The notes beneath the pieces are model-generated. The model was not told where the DNA came from. It saw only the letters and a list, made by a program, of their open reading frames with translations, and ran no database searches. A stretch of 64,000 nucleotides of DNA from Bradyrhizobium sp. Arg816 (GTDB taxonomy: Bacteria > Pseudomonadota > Alphaproteobacteria > Rhizobiales > Xanthobacteraceae), in assembly GCF_029989365.1 (NCBI RefSeq), contig NZ_JAPRAQ010000003.1:186001-250000 (forward strand). The letters run 5' to 3'. The stretch's first letter is position 1. Each line of letters starts with the position of its first letter. The position numbers and the translations under genes were made by a program. Shown here one piece after another: positions 32,324-41,507 of this stretch.

Positions 32324-34234
32324 ATGAACGTCAAGGGAACGAGCCTCTATCACGAGGTCCATGCGCGCTCGCTGGCTGATCCCCAGGGCTTCTGGGCCGA
32401 GGCGGCCACGGAGATCGACTGGATCGAGCCGCCAAAGACGATCTTCGATGCCTCGCACGGCGTCTACGGTCGCTGGTTCATGGGGGGCGTCGTCAACACT
32501 TGCTACAACGCGCTCGACCGCCATGTCGAACGCGGCCGCGCTGACCAGGTCGCGCTGATCCATGATTCGCCGCTGACGGGCTCGGTCACCAAGTTCACCT
32601 ATGCCGAGCTATTGGGTGAGGTGCAGGCGCTCGGCGCCATCATGCAGGATTTTGGCGTCGCCAAGGGCGATCGCGTCATCCTCTATATGCCGATGGTGCC
32701 GGAGGCCGTCGTCGCGATGCTCGCCTGCGCGCGCATCGGCGCGGTGCACTCGGTCGTGTTCGGCGGCTTTGCCGCCAAGGAGCTCGCCACCCGCATCGAC
32801 GACGCACAGCCGAAGCTCATCCTCTCCGCAAGCTGCGGCATCGAGCCCGGCCGGATCGTGCAGTACAAGCCGCTGCTCGACGAGGCGATCAAGCTTGCGG
32901 GCACGAAGCCGCAGGCCTGCATCGTGCTGCAACGTCCCCAGCATATCTGCGACCTCACGCCGGGCCGCGACTACGATTGGGCGAGCCTTCGCCGCAAGGC
33001 GATGAACGACGGCAAGAAGGCCGCTTGCGTGCCTGTCGCGGCCACCGATCCGCTCTACATCCTCTACACGTCAGGCACGACCGGGATTCCCAAGGGCGTC
33101 GTGCGCGACAATGGCGGCCATCTCGTCGCGGTGAAATGGTCGATGTTCAACCTCTATGGCGTCAAGCCGGGCGAGGTCTGGTGGTGTGGCTCCGACATCG
33201 GCTGGGTGGTCGGCCACAGCTACATCATCTATGGCCCGCTGCTGCATGGCGCGACGTCGATCATGTACGAGGGCAAGCCAATCGGCACGCCCGATGCCGG
33301 CGCGTTCTGGCGTATCATCAGCGAGCACAAGGCGGTCGCCTTCTTCACCGCACCGACGGCGTTCCGCGCGATCCGCAAAGAGGATCCTGAAGGCAAGTTC
33401 ATCCGGCAATACGACCTGTCGCAATTCCGCACGCTGTTCCTCGCCGGCGAGCGCGCCGATCCGCCGACGGTGGAATGGGCGGAGCAGCAGCTCAAGGTGC
33501 CGGTGATCGACCATTGGTGGCAGACCGAGACGGGCTGGTGCATCGCCGGCAACCCGGTCGGTCTCGGTATGCTGCCAGTGAAGCATGGCTCGCCGACGGT
33601 GCCGATGCCGGGCTACCAGGTCGACGTCGTCGACGAAGCCGCAAAGCCCGTCGGCCCCAACACCATGGGCTCGATCGTCATCAAGCTGCCGATGCCGCCG
33701 GGTTGCCTGCCGACGTTGTGGAATCAGGACGCGCGCTTCAAGGACGCCTACCTCACTGAATTCCCCGGCTACTACAAAACCTCGGACGCCGGCTACAAGG
33801 ATGAGGACGGCTATGTCTTCGTCATGGGCCGCACCGACGACATCATCAACGTCGCCGGCCACAGGCTCTCCACCGGCGGCATGGAGGAGATTTTGGCCTC
33901 GCATCCGGATGTCGCCGAATGTGCCGTGCTCGGCGTCAAGGACGCGATCAAGGGCGAGGTGCCCTGCGGCTTCCTGGTGCTCAAGGCCGGCGTGAAGCGG
34001 CCGCCTGCGGAGATCGAAAAGGAGATCGTCGCGCTGGTGCGCGACAGGCTCGGCCCCGTCGCCGCCTTCAAGCTCGCCATCACCGTCGGCCGCCTGCCGA
34101 AGACGCGTTCCGGCAAGATCCTGCGCGGTACCATCAAGAAGATTGCCGATGGCGAAGCCTGGACCATGCCGGCCACGATCGAGGATCCCAAGGTGCTGGA
34201 CGAGATCGGTGAGGCGCTGAAGGGGAGGGTGTGA
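32324..34234 (+). CDS. prpE: Propionyl-CoA / acetyl-CoA synthetase
   Basis: A 636-residue acyl-CoA synthetase of the acetyl/propionyl-CoA synthetase family, forming acyl-AMP from a short carboxylate and ATP, then acyl-CoA. Markers are YILYTSGTTGIPKGVVRDNG (AMP-binding P-loop), WWQTETGWCIAGNP, GYYKTSDAGYKDEDGYVFVMGR (Asp contacting ATP), VAGHRLSTGGMEE and the catalytic Lys598 in KTRSGKILRG. The N-terminal block DWIEPPKTIFD and the GGVVNTCYNALDRHV segment are more like PrpE than Acs. No 2-methylcitrate genes are adjacent, so the true in vivo substrate is open. GGGAGCG precedes the ATG. Confidence 0.88.
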   Translation: MNVKGTSLYHEVHARSLADPQGFWAEAATEIDWIEPPKTIFDASHGVYGRWFMGGVVNTCYNALDRHVERGRADQVALIHDSPLTGSVTKFTYAELLGEVQALGAIMQDFGVAKGDRVILYMPMVPEAVVAMLACARIGAVHSVVFGGFAAKELATRIDDAQPKLILSASCGIEPGRIVQYKPLLDEAIKLAGTKPQACIVLQRPQHICDLTPGRDYDWASLRRKAMNDGKKAACVPVAATDPLYILYTSGTTGIPKGVVRDNGGHLVAVKWSMFNLYGVKPGEVWWCGSDIGWVVGHSYIIYGPLLHGATSIMYEGKPIGTPDAGAFWRIISEHKAVAFFTAPTAFRAIRKEDPEGKFIRQYDLSQFRTLFLAGERADPPTVEWAEQQLKVPVIDHWWQTETGWCIAGNPVGLGMLPVKHGSPTVPMPGYQVDVVDEAAKPVGPNTMGSIVIKLPMPPGCLPTLWNQDARFKDAYLTEFPGYYKTSDAGYKDEDGYVFVMGRTDDIINVAGHRLSTGGMEEILASHPDVAECAVLGVKDAIKGEVPCGFLVLKAGVKRPPAEIEKEIVALVRDRLGPVAAFKLAITVGRLPKTRSGKILRGTIKKIADGEAWTMPATIEDPKVLDEIGEALKGRV

Positions 34235-34289
34235 GGTTACGCTCGGGCCGTCGTGCCAATGAGGTGCGACGCTGCCGCCCCAACCTCTG

Positions 34290-34396
34290 CTGTCATCACC
34301 CGCGAAAGCGGGTGATCCAGTACTCCGCGGCGGTAGTTGCGTGACCCAATGACCGCCGCGGCGTACTGGATTCCCCGCTTTCGCGGGGAATGACAG
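34290..34396. repeat. Composite inverted-repeat element
   Basis: CTGTCATCACCCGCGAAAGC at the left and its near-complement TTTCGCGGGGAATGACAG at the right; an internal CCGCGGCGG / CCGCCGCGG stem. Same family as 19467-19574 and 22030-22132. Confidence 0.85.
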
Positions 34397-34473
34397 CGAG
34401 CGGGGAACGACGCCCAGGGACTTACAATCTCCTCATTCCGCGCTAAACAGGGCCGGCCAACAGGGGACCTCGT

Positions 34474-34743
34474 ATGCCACTCGCCACCGCGCCGCGCCTG
34501 CTTGTCGCCGTGTTGCTCGCCATCGCTGTCTCCGCCTGCTCCGCGCGCTACCAGACGCCGGTAGCGGTGGGTGGCGACGATGACGACGCGGTCTGCCAGA
34601 GCCGCGGCTATGCGGCAGGCTCGCCCGAATATGTGGCGTGCCGCAAGGACCGTGACGTCCAGCGCAACGCTGCGACCACCCGCGCCGACCGCCGCCAGCG
34701 CGATCTCGGCGAATACATGCTGAACAATCCCCAGCGGCCGTAG
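34474..34743 (+). CDS. Small putative lipoprotein
   Basis: An 89-residue protein. The signal peptide ends in the lipobox AVSAC, giving a lipid-anchored mature chain starting CSARYQTPV. The rest is charged, with two further cysteines (DAVCQSRGYAAGSPEYVACR) and a basic helix (RNAATTRADRRQRDLGEYML). GGGGAC lies upstream of the ATG. No family was recognised; it is probably a small envelope lipoprotein. Confidence 0.7.
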   Translation: MPLATAPRLLVAVLLAIAVSACSARYQTPVAVGGDDDDAVCQSRGYAAGSPEYVACRKDRDVQRNAATTRADRRQRDLGEYMLNNPQRP

Positions 34744-34757
34744 GTACAACTCGGTTC

Positions 34758-34844
34758 GTAGCCCGGATGTAGCGAAGCGCAATCCGGGAGACGTGCATCG
34801 GCGTGTCGTGCATCCCGGATTACGCTGCGCTCCATCCGGGCTAC
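34758..34844. repeat. REP-like palindromic element, copy 3
   Basis: Arms 34758-34788 and 34814-34844 (GTAGCCCGGATGTAGCGAAG start) pair with two mismatches around a 25-base centre. Located 14 bases downstream of the lipoprotein gene. Confidence 0.9.
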
Positions 34845-34865
34845 TCTTGTTGAAGAGACAAAGCA

Positions 34866-34895
34866 AAAACGCGGCAGGTTTCCCCGCCGCGTTTT
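34866..34895. terminator. Bidirectional intrinsic terminator
   Basis: AAAACGCGGC and GCCGCGTTTT form a ten-pair stem around a ten-base loop, so a T-run follows the stem on either strand. It lies between the convergent lipoprotein and trcR genes and can serve both. Confidence 0.75.
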
Positions 34896-34928
34896 GATTG
34901 CGTTCGATGACGAATTGAGAGGGGAGCC

Positions 34929-35624
34929 TTACTCCTCCTCCTCGTCCTGCTTCTTGCCGCCGAGCGTCTTCAGCTTTGCGAACACGGCGTCGACGTTGAG
35001 GTCGTCGCTCGAGCGCTCGGCCGGCTCGAATTCGTCCTTCTTAGTGGTTTCGGAAGCCGGCAGCAGGGTGGCGCCGCCGTAGGATGCGTCGATCGGCTTT
35101 TCCTTCGCCGCGCGCGCCACTTCGAAATCGAGCTCGATCTGCGAGCAAAGGCCAAGGGTCACCGGGTCGATCGGGGTCAGCTGGGAGGTGTTCCAGTGGG
35201 TACGGTCGCGAACGCTGGCGATGGTGCTCTTGGTGGTGCCGACCAGGCGCATGATCTGGGCGTCCTTGAGCTCCGGATGGCTGCGCAGCAGCCAGAGGAT
35301 GGCGCTCGGGCGCTCGTGACGGCGGGAGACCGGGGTGTAGCGCGGGCCCTTGCGCTTCGGCTGGGGCGGCAGAATCACCTTGCTCTCCTGGAGGCGGAGT
35401 CGGTAGTCCGGGTTCCTCTCGCCCTTCTCGATCTCCTCGCGGGTCAACTGGCCGTTGGAGAGGGGATCCATGCCCTTGATGCCCTGAGCAGCGTCGCCGT
35501 CGGCGATCGCGCGCACCTCGAGGGGATGCATCTTGGTGAAATCGGCGACCTGGTCGAAGGTCAGCGCGGTGTTGTCGAGCAGCCAGACGGCGGTCGCCTT
35601 GGGCATCAGAGGTGCGTTGCTCAT
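34929..35624 (-). CDS. trcR: Cell-cycle transcriptional regulator TrcR family protein (DUF1013)
   Basis: A 231-residue protein matching DUF1013, an alphaproteobacterial family annotated as cell-cycle transcriptional regulator TrcR. Family segments are PKATAVWLLDNTALTFDQVA, HPLEVRAIADGDAAQGIKGM and the helix-turn-helix-like AQIMRLVGTTKSTIASVRDR. The C-terminus is acidic and Lys-rich (KKQDEEEE). The ATG at 35624 is preferred to an in-frame one at 35678 because GGAGA lies nine bases upstream. It is divergent from ispH. Regulation of cell-cycle genes is family knowledge, not seen here. Confidence 0.85.
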   Translation of the reverse strand: MSNAPLMPKATAVWLLDNTALTFDQVADFTKMHPLEVRAIADGDAAQGIKGMDPLSNGQLTREEIEKGERNPDYRLRLQESKVILPPQPKRKGPRYTPVSRRHERPSAILWLLRSHPELKDAQIMRLVGTTKSTIASVRDRTHWNTSQLTPIDPVTLGLCSQIELDFEVARAAKEKPIDASYGGATLLPASETTKKDEFEPAERSSDDLNVDAVFAKLKTLGGKKQDEEEE

Positions 35625-35701
35625 GGCAAATCTCCTTTGTGCTTCGCCCACCCCTCTGGAGGCGAAACCGGTGGTCATCAGCGATGACAGGGAATTCGCG
35701 C

Positions 35702-35731
35702 TATATAAGCCCGGAGGGGCTAGCCACGCAA
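35702..35731 (-). promoter_or_regulatory. Putative sigma-70 promoter of trcR
   Basis: On the minus strand TTGCGT (complement of 35726-35731) and TATATA (35702-35707) are 18 bases apart, about 78 bases before the start codon. The match is moderate. Confidence 0.3.
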
Positions 35732-35889
35732 TGGTTCTGCTATAGATAGTGCCTTGACAGCGCCCGAAAGGGGGCCCAATTCCCTTGGAAACGCCTGTAG
35801 AGTCCTAGCAGACCCTTTTAAGCCCCATTCCATCCATTGACCGCCCCCGCCAGAAGGCGAAACGGGTGATTCGGTCCCGAGATCGCTCA

Positions 35890-36858
35890 ATGTCAGCCAA
35901 ACCAGACCTCAAGATCGTGCTTTGTTCTCCCCGCGGCTTCTGCGCCGGGGTGGTCCGGGCGATCGACACCGTGGAACGGGCGCTCGATAAATACGGCGCC
36001 CCCGTCTATGTTCGCCACGAGATTGTGCACAACAAATACGTCGTCGACGGGTTGAAGAAGAAGGGCGCGATCTTCGTCGAAGAGCTCGCCGAAATCCCGG
36101 AAAACACCACCGCGCCGGTGGTGTTCTCGGCCCATGGCGTGCCGAAATCGGTCCCGGCCGACGCCACCTCCCGCAACTTGTTCTCGCTGGATGCGACCTG
36201 CCCGCTGGTCACCAAGGTGCACCGCGAGGCCGCGATCCACTTCAAGCGCGGCCGCGAGATCTTCCTGATCGGCCACTCCCATCATCCTGAAGTGGTCGGC
36301 ACGCTCGGCCAGCTTCCGGTCGGCGCCGTGACCCTGATCGAGACCGCCGAGGACGCCAAGACCATCGTCCCGAAGAACCCCGACAACATCGCCTTCGTGA
36401 CCCAGACCACGCTGTCGATCGACGACACCGCGGAGATCGTGGCGCTGCTCAAGGAGCGCTTCCCGAATATCAACGGCCCGCACAAGGAAGACATCTGCTA
36501 CGCCACCACCAACCGCCAGCTCGCGGTGAAGAAGGTGGCGCCGGTGGTTGACGCGCTCATCGTTGTCGGTGCTCCCAATTCGTCGAACTCGCAGCGCCTG
36601 CGCGAAGTCGCCGAGCGCGAAGGCTGCGGGATTGCGGTGCTGGCGCAGCGCGCCACCGACATCGACTGGACCAGGTTCGGCAACATCAAGAGCCTCGGCA
36701 TCACCGCGGGCGCGTCCGCGCCGGAAGTGATCGTCGAGGAGATCATGGACGCGTTCGCCGAGCGCTACACGCTGCATGTGGAGACGGTCTCGGCCGCGGA
36801 AGAGAACGAGTTCTTCCCGCTGCCGCGCCAGGTGCGTCCCGAAGCCGCCGCCGAGTAG
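35890..36858 (+). CDS. ispH: 4-hydroxy-3-methylbut-2-enyl diphosphate reductase
   Basis: The last enzyme of the MEP isoprenoid pathway: an iron-sulfur protein converting HMBPP to IPP and DMAPP. In the 322-residue protein the cluster ligands are Cys18 (SPRGFCAGV), Cys104 (DATCPLVTK) and Cys203 ([11 protein letters not shown]). Other markers are [21 protein letters not shown] (active-site His), [11 protein letters not shown] and [16 protein letters not shown]. The ATG at 35890 (MSAKPDLK) is preferred to an upstream one at 35866. It is followed after six bases by thrB; the ispH-thrB-rnhA order is conserved in rhizobia. Confidence 0.96.
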   Translation: MSAKPDLKIVLCSPRGFCAGVVRAIDTVERALDKYGAPVYVRHEIVHNKYVVDGLKKKGAIFVEELAEIPENTTAPVVFSAHGVPKSVPADATSRNLFSLDATCPLVTKVHREAAIHFKRGREIFLIGHSHHPEVVGTLGQLPVGAVTLIETAEDAKTIVPKNPDNIAFVTQTTLSIDDTAEIVALLKERFPNINGPHKEDICYATTNRQLAVKKVAPVVDALIVVGAPNSSNSQRLREVAEREGCGIAVLAQRATDIDWTRFGNIKSLGITAGASAPEVIVEEIMDAFAERYTLHVETVSAAEENEFFPLPRQVRPEAAAE

Positions 36859-36864
36859 ACTTTT

Positions 36865-37848
36865 ATGGCGGTCTACACCGACGTTGCCGCCGACGAGCTT
36901 GCGGATTTCCTGAAGCAATACGATCTCGGCGAGTTGCTCTCCTACAAGGGCATCGCCGAGGGCGTCGAGAACACCAACTTCCTGCTGCACACCAGCAAAG
37001 GCTCGTTCATCCTCACGCTCTATGAGAAGCGTGTGGCGAAGAACGACCTGCCGTTCTTCCTCGCGCTGATGACGCATCTCGCCGAGCACGGCGTCACCTG
37101 CCCGCTGCCGGTGAAGGCCGGGGACGGCGAGGCGCTGCGCGAGCTGTCGGGCCGGCCGGCCGCGATCATCACCTTTCTCGAAGGCGTCTGGCCGCGCAAG
37201 CCGAACGTGGCCCATTGCGCCGGCGTCGGCGAGGGACTGGCCAGGATGCATCTGGCCGGCGCCAATTTTGCGATCAAGCGTGGCAATGCGCTGTCGGTCT
37301 CCGGCTGGCGGCCGCTGTTCGACGCGGCGGCAAGCCGCGCCGACCAAGTCCAGCCGGGCCTGCATGCGTTTCTCGCCGCCGAGCTCGACTATCTCTCGAG
37401 CGGGGTCTGGCCGAGCAATCTGCCGGAGGGCGTAATCCACGCCGACCTCTTCAACGACAACGTCTTCTTCCTCGGCGACAGGCTCTCCGGCATCATCGAC
37501 TTCACCTTCGCCTGCAACGACATGCTGGCCTATGACGTCGCGATCTGCCTGAATGCCTGGTGTTTCGAGCCGGACCATTCGTTCAACGTCACCAAGGCGC
37601 GCGCCTTCCTCAATGCCTATGGCCGGGTGCGAAAACTCTCCGAGGCGGAAGAAGCCGCGCTGCCGCTGCTCGCGCGCGGCGCCGCGATCCGCTTCCTGCT
37701 GACGCGGCTGGTCGACTGGCTCAACGTGCCCGAGGGCGCGCTGGTCAAGCCCAAGGATCCGCTGGAGTATTTTCGCAAGCTGCGCTTCCACCAGAGCGTT
37801 TCCAGCGTGCGCGACTACGGGCTGATGCCGTCAGGACTGGTCGCGTGA
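36865..37848 (+). CDS. thrB: Homoserine kinase (aminoglycoside-phosphotransferase type)
   Basis: Phosphorylates L-homoserine in threonine biosynthesis. The 327-residue protein has the APH-like kinase fold rather than the GHMP fold: an N-terminal lobe ([20 protein letters not shown]), the catalytic-loop motif [17 protein letters not shown], and the metal-binding [11 protein letters not shown]. This type is usual in alphaproteobacteria. It starts six bases after ispH, and its TGA overlaps the GTG start of rnhA, so the three genes are probably one operon with translational coupling. Confidence 0.93.
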   Translation: MAVYTDVAADELADFLKQYDLGELLSYKGIAEGVENTNFLLHTSKGSFILTLYEKRVAKNDLPFFLALMTHLAEHGVTCPLPVKAGDGEALRELSGRPAAIITFLEGVWPRKPNVAHCAGVGEGLARMHLAGANFAIKRGNALSVSGWRPLFDAAASRADQVQPGLHAFLAAELDYLSSGVWPSNLPEGVIHADLFNDNVFFLGDRLSGIIDFTFACNDMLAYDVAICLNAWCFEPDHSFNVTKARAFLNAYGRVRKLSEAEEAALPLLARGAAIRFLLTRLVDWLNVPEGALVKPKDPLEYFRKLRFHQSVSSVRDYGLMPSGLVA

Positions 37849-38309
37849 GCGAGCTTCCCATCGTCACGATCTATACCGACGGCGCCTGCTCGGGAAATCC
37901 CGGGCCCGGCGGCTGGGGCGCGATCCTGAAGTTCGGCGACAAGGAAAAAGAGCTGAACGGCGGTGAACGCCACACCACCAACAACCAGATGGAATTGATG
38001 GCGGCGATCTCCGCGCTCGAAGCGCTGAAGAAGCCGTGCACCGTCGATCTCTATACCGACAGCCAGTATGTGCGGCAGGGCATCACCGGCTGGATCCACG
38101 GCTGGAAGCGCAACGGCTGGCGCACTGCCGACAAGAAGCCGGTGAAGAATGTCGAGCTATGGCAGCGCCTCGATGCGGCGCTGAAGCAGCACGAGGTCCG
38201 CTGGCACTGGGTCAAGGGCCACGCCGGGCACCCGGAGAACGAGCGCGCGGATCAACTCGCGCGGGATGGGATCGTGAAGGCGCGGTTGCAGCAGCGGGTG
38301 GGGGAGTAG
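37845..38309 (+). CDS. rnhA: Ribonuclease HI
   Basis: A 154-residue enzyme degrading the RNA strand of RNA:DNA hybrids. The catalytic carboxylates are Asp12 ([11 protein letters not shown]), Glu50 ([11 protein letters not shown]), Asp72 (LYTDSQYV) and Asp136 ([10 protein letters not shown]), with the active-site His126 in VKGHAGHP. The start is GTG at 37845 overlapping the thrB stop (GTGA); no in-frame ATG gives the full first strand. The length matches the family. Confidence 0.96.
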   Translation: MSELPIVTIYTDGACSGNPGPGGWGAILKFGDKEKELNGGERHTTNNQMELMAAISALEALKKPCTVDLYTDSQYVRQGITGWIHGWKRNGWRTADKKPVKNVELWQRLDAALKQHEVRWHWVKGHAGHPENERADQLARDGIVKARLQQRVGE

Positions 38310-38337
38310 GCGACGCGCTATCGGCGTCGCCCGGTTT

Positions 38338-38430
38338 CGTAGGGTGGGCAAAGCGAAGCGTGCCCACGGCTTCTTCTCAATCAAGGAAAGATGGTGGGCA
38401 CGGCGCTGACGCGCCTTTGCCCACCCTACG
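38338..38430. repeat. Inverted-repeat element between rnhA and peroxiredoxin
   Basis: CGTAGGGTGGGCAAAGCGAA at the left matches the complement of CTTTGCCCACCCTACG at the right, with an inner GCCCAC / GTGGGC pair. It lies between convergent genes. Confidence 0.8.
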
Positions 38431-38464
38431 GCACTTCCCGCTTGGAAGGAGCTCTGGCCTAAGC

Positions 38465-38950
38465 TTACAGCTGCCCCAGCAGCGTATCGCCGCCGGAGAC
38501 CTCGACCTTGCCGGGCATCGCTTCGAGGTTCAGCTTCTTCACCACGCCGTCCTCGACCAGCATCGAATAGCGCTTGGAGCGGATGCCGAGGCCGTTGCCG
38601 GAGGCGTCCAGCTCCATGCCGATCGCCTTGGCGAAGTCGGCATTGCCGTCGGCGAGGAAGATGGCTTCGTTGCGCTGGTCGGTATCGCGCTTCCAGGCGT
38701 TCATGACGAAAGCGTCGTTGACGGAGACGATGGCGATGGTGTCGACGCCCTTGTCCTTCATGGCATAGGCGTTGAGGAAGATGCTCGGCAGGTGCATCTT
38801 GTGGCAGGTGCCGGTGTAGGCGCCGGGCACTGCGAACAGCGCCACCTTCTTGCCCTTGAAGATGTCGTCGGTGGTCTTCACCTGCGGACCCTCGGCCGTC
38901 ATCACGCGGAATTTCGCCTCGGGCAGCTTGTCGCCAGTCTGGATCGCCAT
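38465..38950 (-). CDS. Peroxiredoxin (Prx5/AhpE-type)
   Basis: A 161-residue thiol peroxidase. The peroxidatic cysteine is Cys49 in FAVPGAYTGTCHKMHLPS, a variant of the PGAFTPTC motif with Gly in place of Pro in the TxxC. Further Prx5 blocks are VNDAFVMNAWKRD and LGIRSKRYSMLVEDGVVKKL, the latter typical of fungal/bacterial Prx5 enzymes that use glutathione or glutaredoxin. No second resolving Cys is evident. The ATG at 38950 is preferred to an in-frame upstream start. It reduces H2O2 and organic peroxides in the cytosol. Confidence 0.9.
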   Translation of the reverse strand: MAIQTGDKLPEAKFRVMTAEGPQVKTTDDIFKGKKVALFAVPGAYTGTCHKMHLPSIFLNAYAMKDKGVDTIAIVSVNDAFVMNAWKRDTDQRNEAIFLADGNADFAKAIGMELDASGNGLGIRSKRYSMLVEDGVVKKLNLEAMPGKVEVSGGDTLLGQL

Positions 38951-39045
38951 CGTCAGTCTCCCTGAAAATCGGTCCCGCTTTTTAGACCGTGCGGCGGCGC
39001 TGCACAACATTGGCGGCGAGGGGCGCGTCTTTCACCGTTCTGTCA

Positions 39046-39600
39046 TCAGCCGGCAAAACCGCCGGCGTCGAGGAAGGCCTGTTCTTCCTCGGTGGTATCG
39101 CGGTCGAGGAGGCGGTTGCGGTGGGGAAAGCGGCCGAACCGCTGGATGATGTCGGCGTGCTCCTGCGCGTATTTCAGGTTCTCGGCATTGTCGGTGTTCT
39201 GAAACAACGCGACGCAATGCAACTGGTCGGGCAGGTGCTCGGAATGCATGAAGGGCAAATAGAGGAATTCGAGCAGGATGGGATCGATCCTGCGATCGAC
39301 GCCCCGATCGATGGCGCGGCGGGCGACGTCGCGCGCCGGCGCGTCGCTGGCAAAGGCTTCCGGCGTGCCGCGAAACATGTTGCGGGGAAACTGGTCGAGC
39401 GCGATGACGAGCGCGAGCGCGCCCTCGTCGCTTTCTTCCCAGGAGGCCAGCTCGCCGGCGGTCGCCCGCTTCCATAGCGGAAAAAAGCGACGCCTGACCT
39501 CCGCGTCGAAAGCGTCGCTGCGCTTGTACCAGCGCTCGCGGCCGGCCTCGCGCCAGAAGGCGAGAATGCCCGACGGCGTGATGTCGCCGACGTCAGTCAT
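39046..39600 (-). CDS. DUF924 family protein
   Basis: A 184-residue helical protein of a family of unknown function, with some sequence kinship to TPR-like folds. Conserved segments are ILAFWREAGRERWYKRSDAF, ALALVIALDQFPRNMFRGTP and FLYLPFMHSEHLPDQ. The ATG at 39600 is preferred over one 15 bases upstream. It is encoded behind the acyl-CoA ligase on the same strand. Confidence 0.85.
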   Translation of the reverse strand: MTDVGDITPSGILAFWREAGRERWYKRSDAFDAEVRRRFFPLWKRATAGELASWEESDEGALALVIALDQFPRNMFRGTPEAFASDAPARDVARRAIDRGVDRRIDPILLEFLYLPFMHSEHLPDQLHCVALFQNTDNAENLKYAQEHADIIQRFGRFPHRNRLLDRDTTEEEQAFLDAGGFAG

Positions 39601-39630
39601 GAACCCAAGAGTCATGAACCAAGGCGCGGC

Positions 39631-41316
39631 CTAAGCCGCCTCCGCCTTCTTCTCGTCGCGGAGCTGCCGGCGCAGGATCTTGCCGACATTGGTCTTCGGC
39701 AGGTCGGTGCGGAATTCGATGTGCTTGGGCACCTTGTAGCCGGTGAGCTGCTCCTGGCAGAACTTGATCACGGCTTCCGCGGTGAGGTTAGGATCCTTCT
39801 TCACCACGAACGCCTTCACCGCCTCGCCCGACTTGGAATCGGGAATGCCGATCACGGCGCATTCGAGCACGCCCGGATTGCTGGCGATCACTTCCTCGAT
39901 CTCGTTGGGATAGACGTTGAAGCCGGAGACCAGGATCATGTCCTTCTTGCGGTCGACGATCTTGGTGTAGCCCTTCTCGTCCATCACGCCGATGTCGCCG
40001 GTGCGGAAATAACCGTCCGCGGTCATCACCTTGGCGGTCTCTTCCGGCCTGTTCCAGTAGCCCGACATCACCTGCGGGCCCTTGGCGCAGATCTCGCCGG
40101 GCTGGCCGAGCGGGACTTCGTTGCCGTCGTCGTCGCGGATCGAGATGTAAGTCGAAGGCACAGGGATGCCGATCGATCCCGAGAACTCGGTCGTGGTCGC
40201 GGGATTGCAGGTCAGCGTCGGCGAGGTCTCCGACAGGCCGTAGCCTTCGGCGATGAAGCAGCCGGTCACCGCTTTCCACTGCTCGGCGACGGGGCGCTGC
40301 ACCGCCATGCCGCCGCCGTTCGAGATCTTCAGCTTGGAGAAGTCGAGCTTCTTGAAGTCGGGATGGTGCATCAAGCCGTTGTAGAGCGTGTTCACGGCGG
40401 GGAAGCTGTTGACCTGGTACTTCGCCAGCTCCTTGACGAAGCCCGCGATGTCGCGCGGATTGGGGATCAGCAGATTGCAGCCGCCGGCGCGCACCGCGAG
40501 CAGGTAGCAGGCCGTCAGCGCGAAGATGTGATAGAGCGGCAGCGCGCAGACGATCATGAGCTGATCGACATGCGGCGGCGCGGCGAGTGCCGGCTGGAGC
40601 CAGGCGTCGTTCTGCAGGACGTTGGCGACGATGTTGCGATGGAGCAGGGTGGCGCCCTTGGAGACGCCGGTGGTGCCGCCGGTATATTGCAGGAAGGCGA
40701 CGTCGCCCGGCGACAGCTTCGGCTTGTTGAACGTCAGGCCGCGGCCGACCGATATCGCGTCGTTGAAGGACACCGCGCCCGGCAGCGACCAGGCCGGCAC
40801 CATCTTCTTGACGCGGCGGACGACGAGGTTGACGATCACGCCCTTGAAGCCGAGCAGGTCGCCCATGCTGCCGACGATGACATGCTTGACTTGTGTCTTC
40901 GCGATCACCTGCTCGACCGTGTGGGCGAAATTCTCCAGCACGATGACGGCTTCGGCGCCGGAATCCTTGAGCTGATGCTCGAGCTCGCGCGGCGTGTAGA
41001 GCGGGTTGACGTTGACCACCGCGAAACCGGCGCGCAGCACGGCCGCGGTTGCGACCGGATATTGCAGCACGTTCGGCATCATGATCGCGACGCGAGCGCC
41101 ACGTTGCAGGCCGCGGCCCTGCAAATAGGCGGCGAGCGCCAGCGACATCTGGTCGAGGTCGCGATAGCTGATCGCCTTGTCCATGCAGATGAACGCCTTG
41201 CGGTCGGCGAACTTGGCGAAGCTCTCCTCCAGCAGGTCGACCAGCGACGCGTATTGGGTCGGCTCGATATCAGCAGGCACGCCGGGCGGGTATTGCTTGA
41301 GCCAGATGCGCTCCAT
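39631..41316 (-). CDS. fadD: Long-chain-fatty-acid--CoA ligase
   Basis: A 561-residue AMP-forming acyl-CoA ligase that activates fatty acids for beta-oxidation or lipid synthesis. Motifs: FLQYTGGTTGVSKGATLLH (P-loop), YGLSETSPTLTCNP, DGYFRTGDIGVMDEKGY, DRKKDMILVSGFNVYPNEIE, and the catalytic Lys in KTNVGKILRRQL. The N-terminus (MERIWLKQYPPGVPADI) is the one seen in Proteobacterial FadD. No transmembrane helix; it probably works at the inner membrane. Confidence 0.93.
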   Translation of the reverse strand: MERIWLKQYPPGVPADIEPTQYASLVDLLEESFAKFADRKAFICMDKAISYRDLDQMSLALAAYLQGRGLQRGARVAIMMPNVLQYPVATAAVLRAGFAVVNVNPLYTPRELEHQLKDSGAEAVIVLENFAHTVEQVIAKTQVKHVIVGSMGDLLGFKGVIVNLVVRRVKKMVPAWSLPGAVSFNDAISVGRGLTFNKPKLSPGDVAFLQYTGGTTGVSKGATLLHRNIVANVLQNDAWLQPALAAPPHVDQLMIVCALPLYHIFALTACYLLAVRAGGCNLLIPNPRDIAGFVKELAKYQVNSFPAVNTLYNGLMHHPDFKKLDFSKLKISNGGGMAVQRPVAEQWKAVTGCFIAEGYGLSETSPTLTCNPATTTEFSGSIGIPVPSTYISIRDDDGNEVPLGQPGEICAKGPQVMSGYWNRPEETAKVMTADGYFRTGDIGVMDEKGYTKIVDRKKDMILVSGFNVYPNEIEEVIASNPGVLECAVIGIPDSKSGEAVKAFVVKKDPNLTAEAVIKFCQEQLTGYKVPKHIEFRTDLPKTNVGKILRRQLRDEKKAEAA

Positions 41317-41507
41317 GGAAAACTCCCCTCAATTTACCAGAGCCCGTTGTGTCTCGGGCTTGCCTCATTGCGGCCAGTATCGAGCCTGCCGGAACGGGTG
41401 GCAAGCCGTTCGAGGCTTAGGACAAAGGTCCGGGAGTGGCTACTGGAATTGTCGCAAGCCGTTCTGCCGCAGGTGCGAAGCGCGGGCGCGGCTTGCGATG
41501 GGTGCCG

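Noticed and set aside
35754..35782. TTGACA at 35754-35759 as an ispH promoter
   Set aside because: No acceptable -10 hexamer lies 16-18 bases downstream; the site is followed by a GC-rich palindrome.
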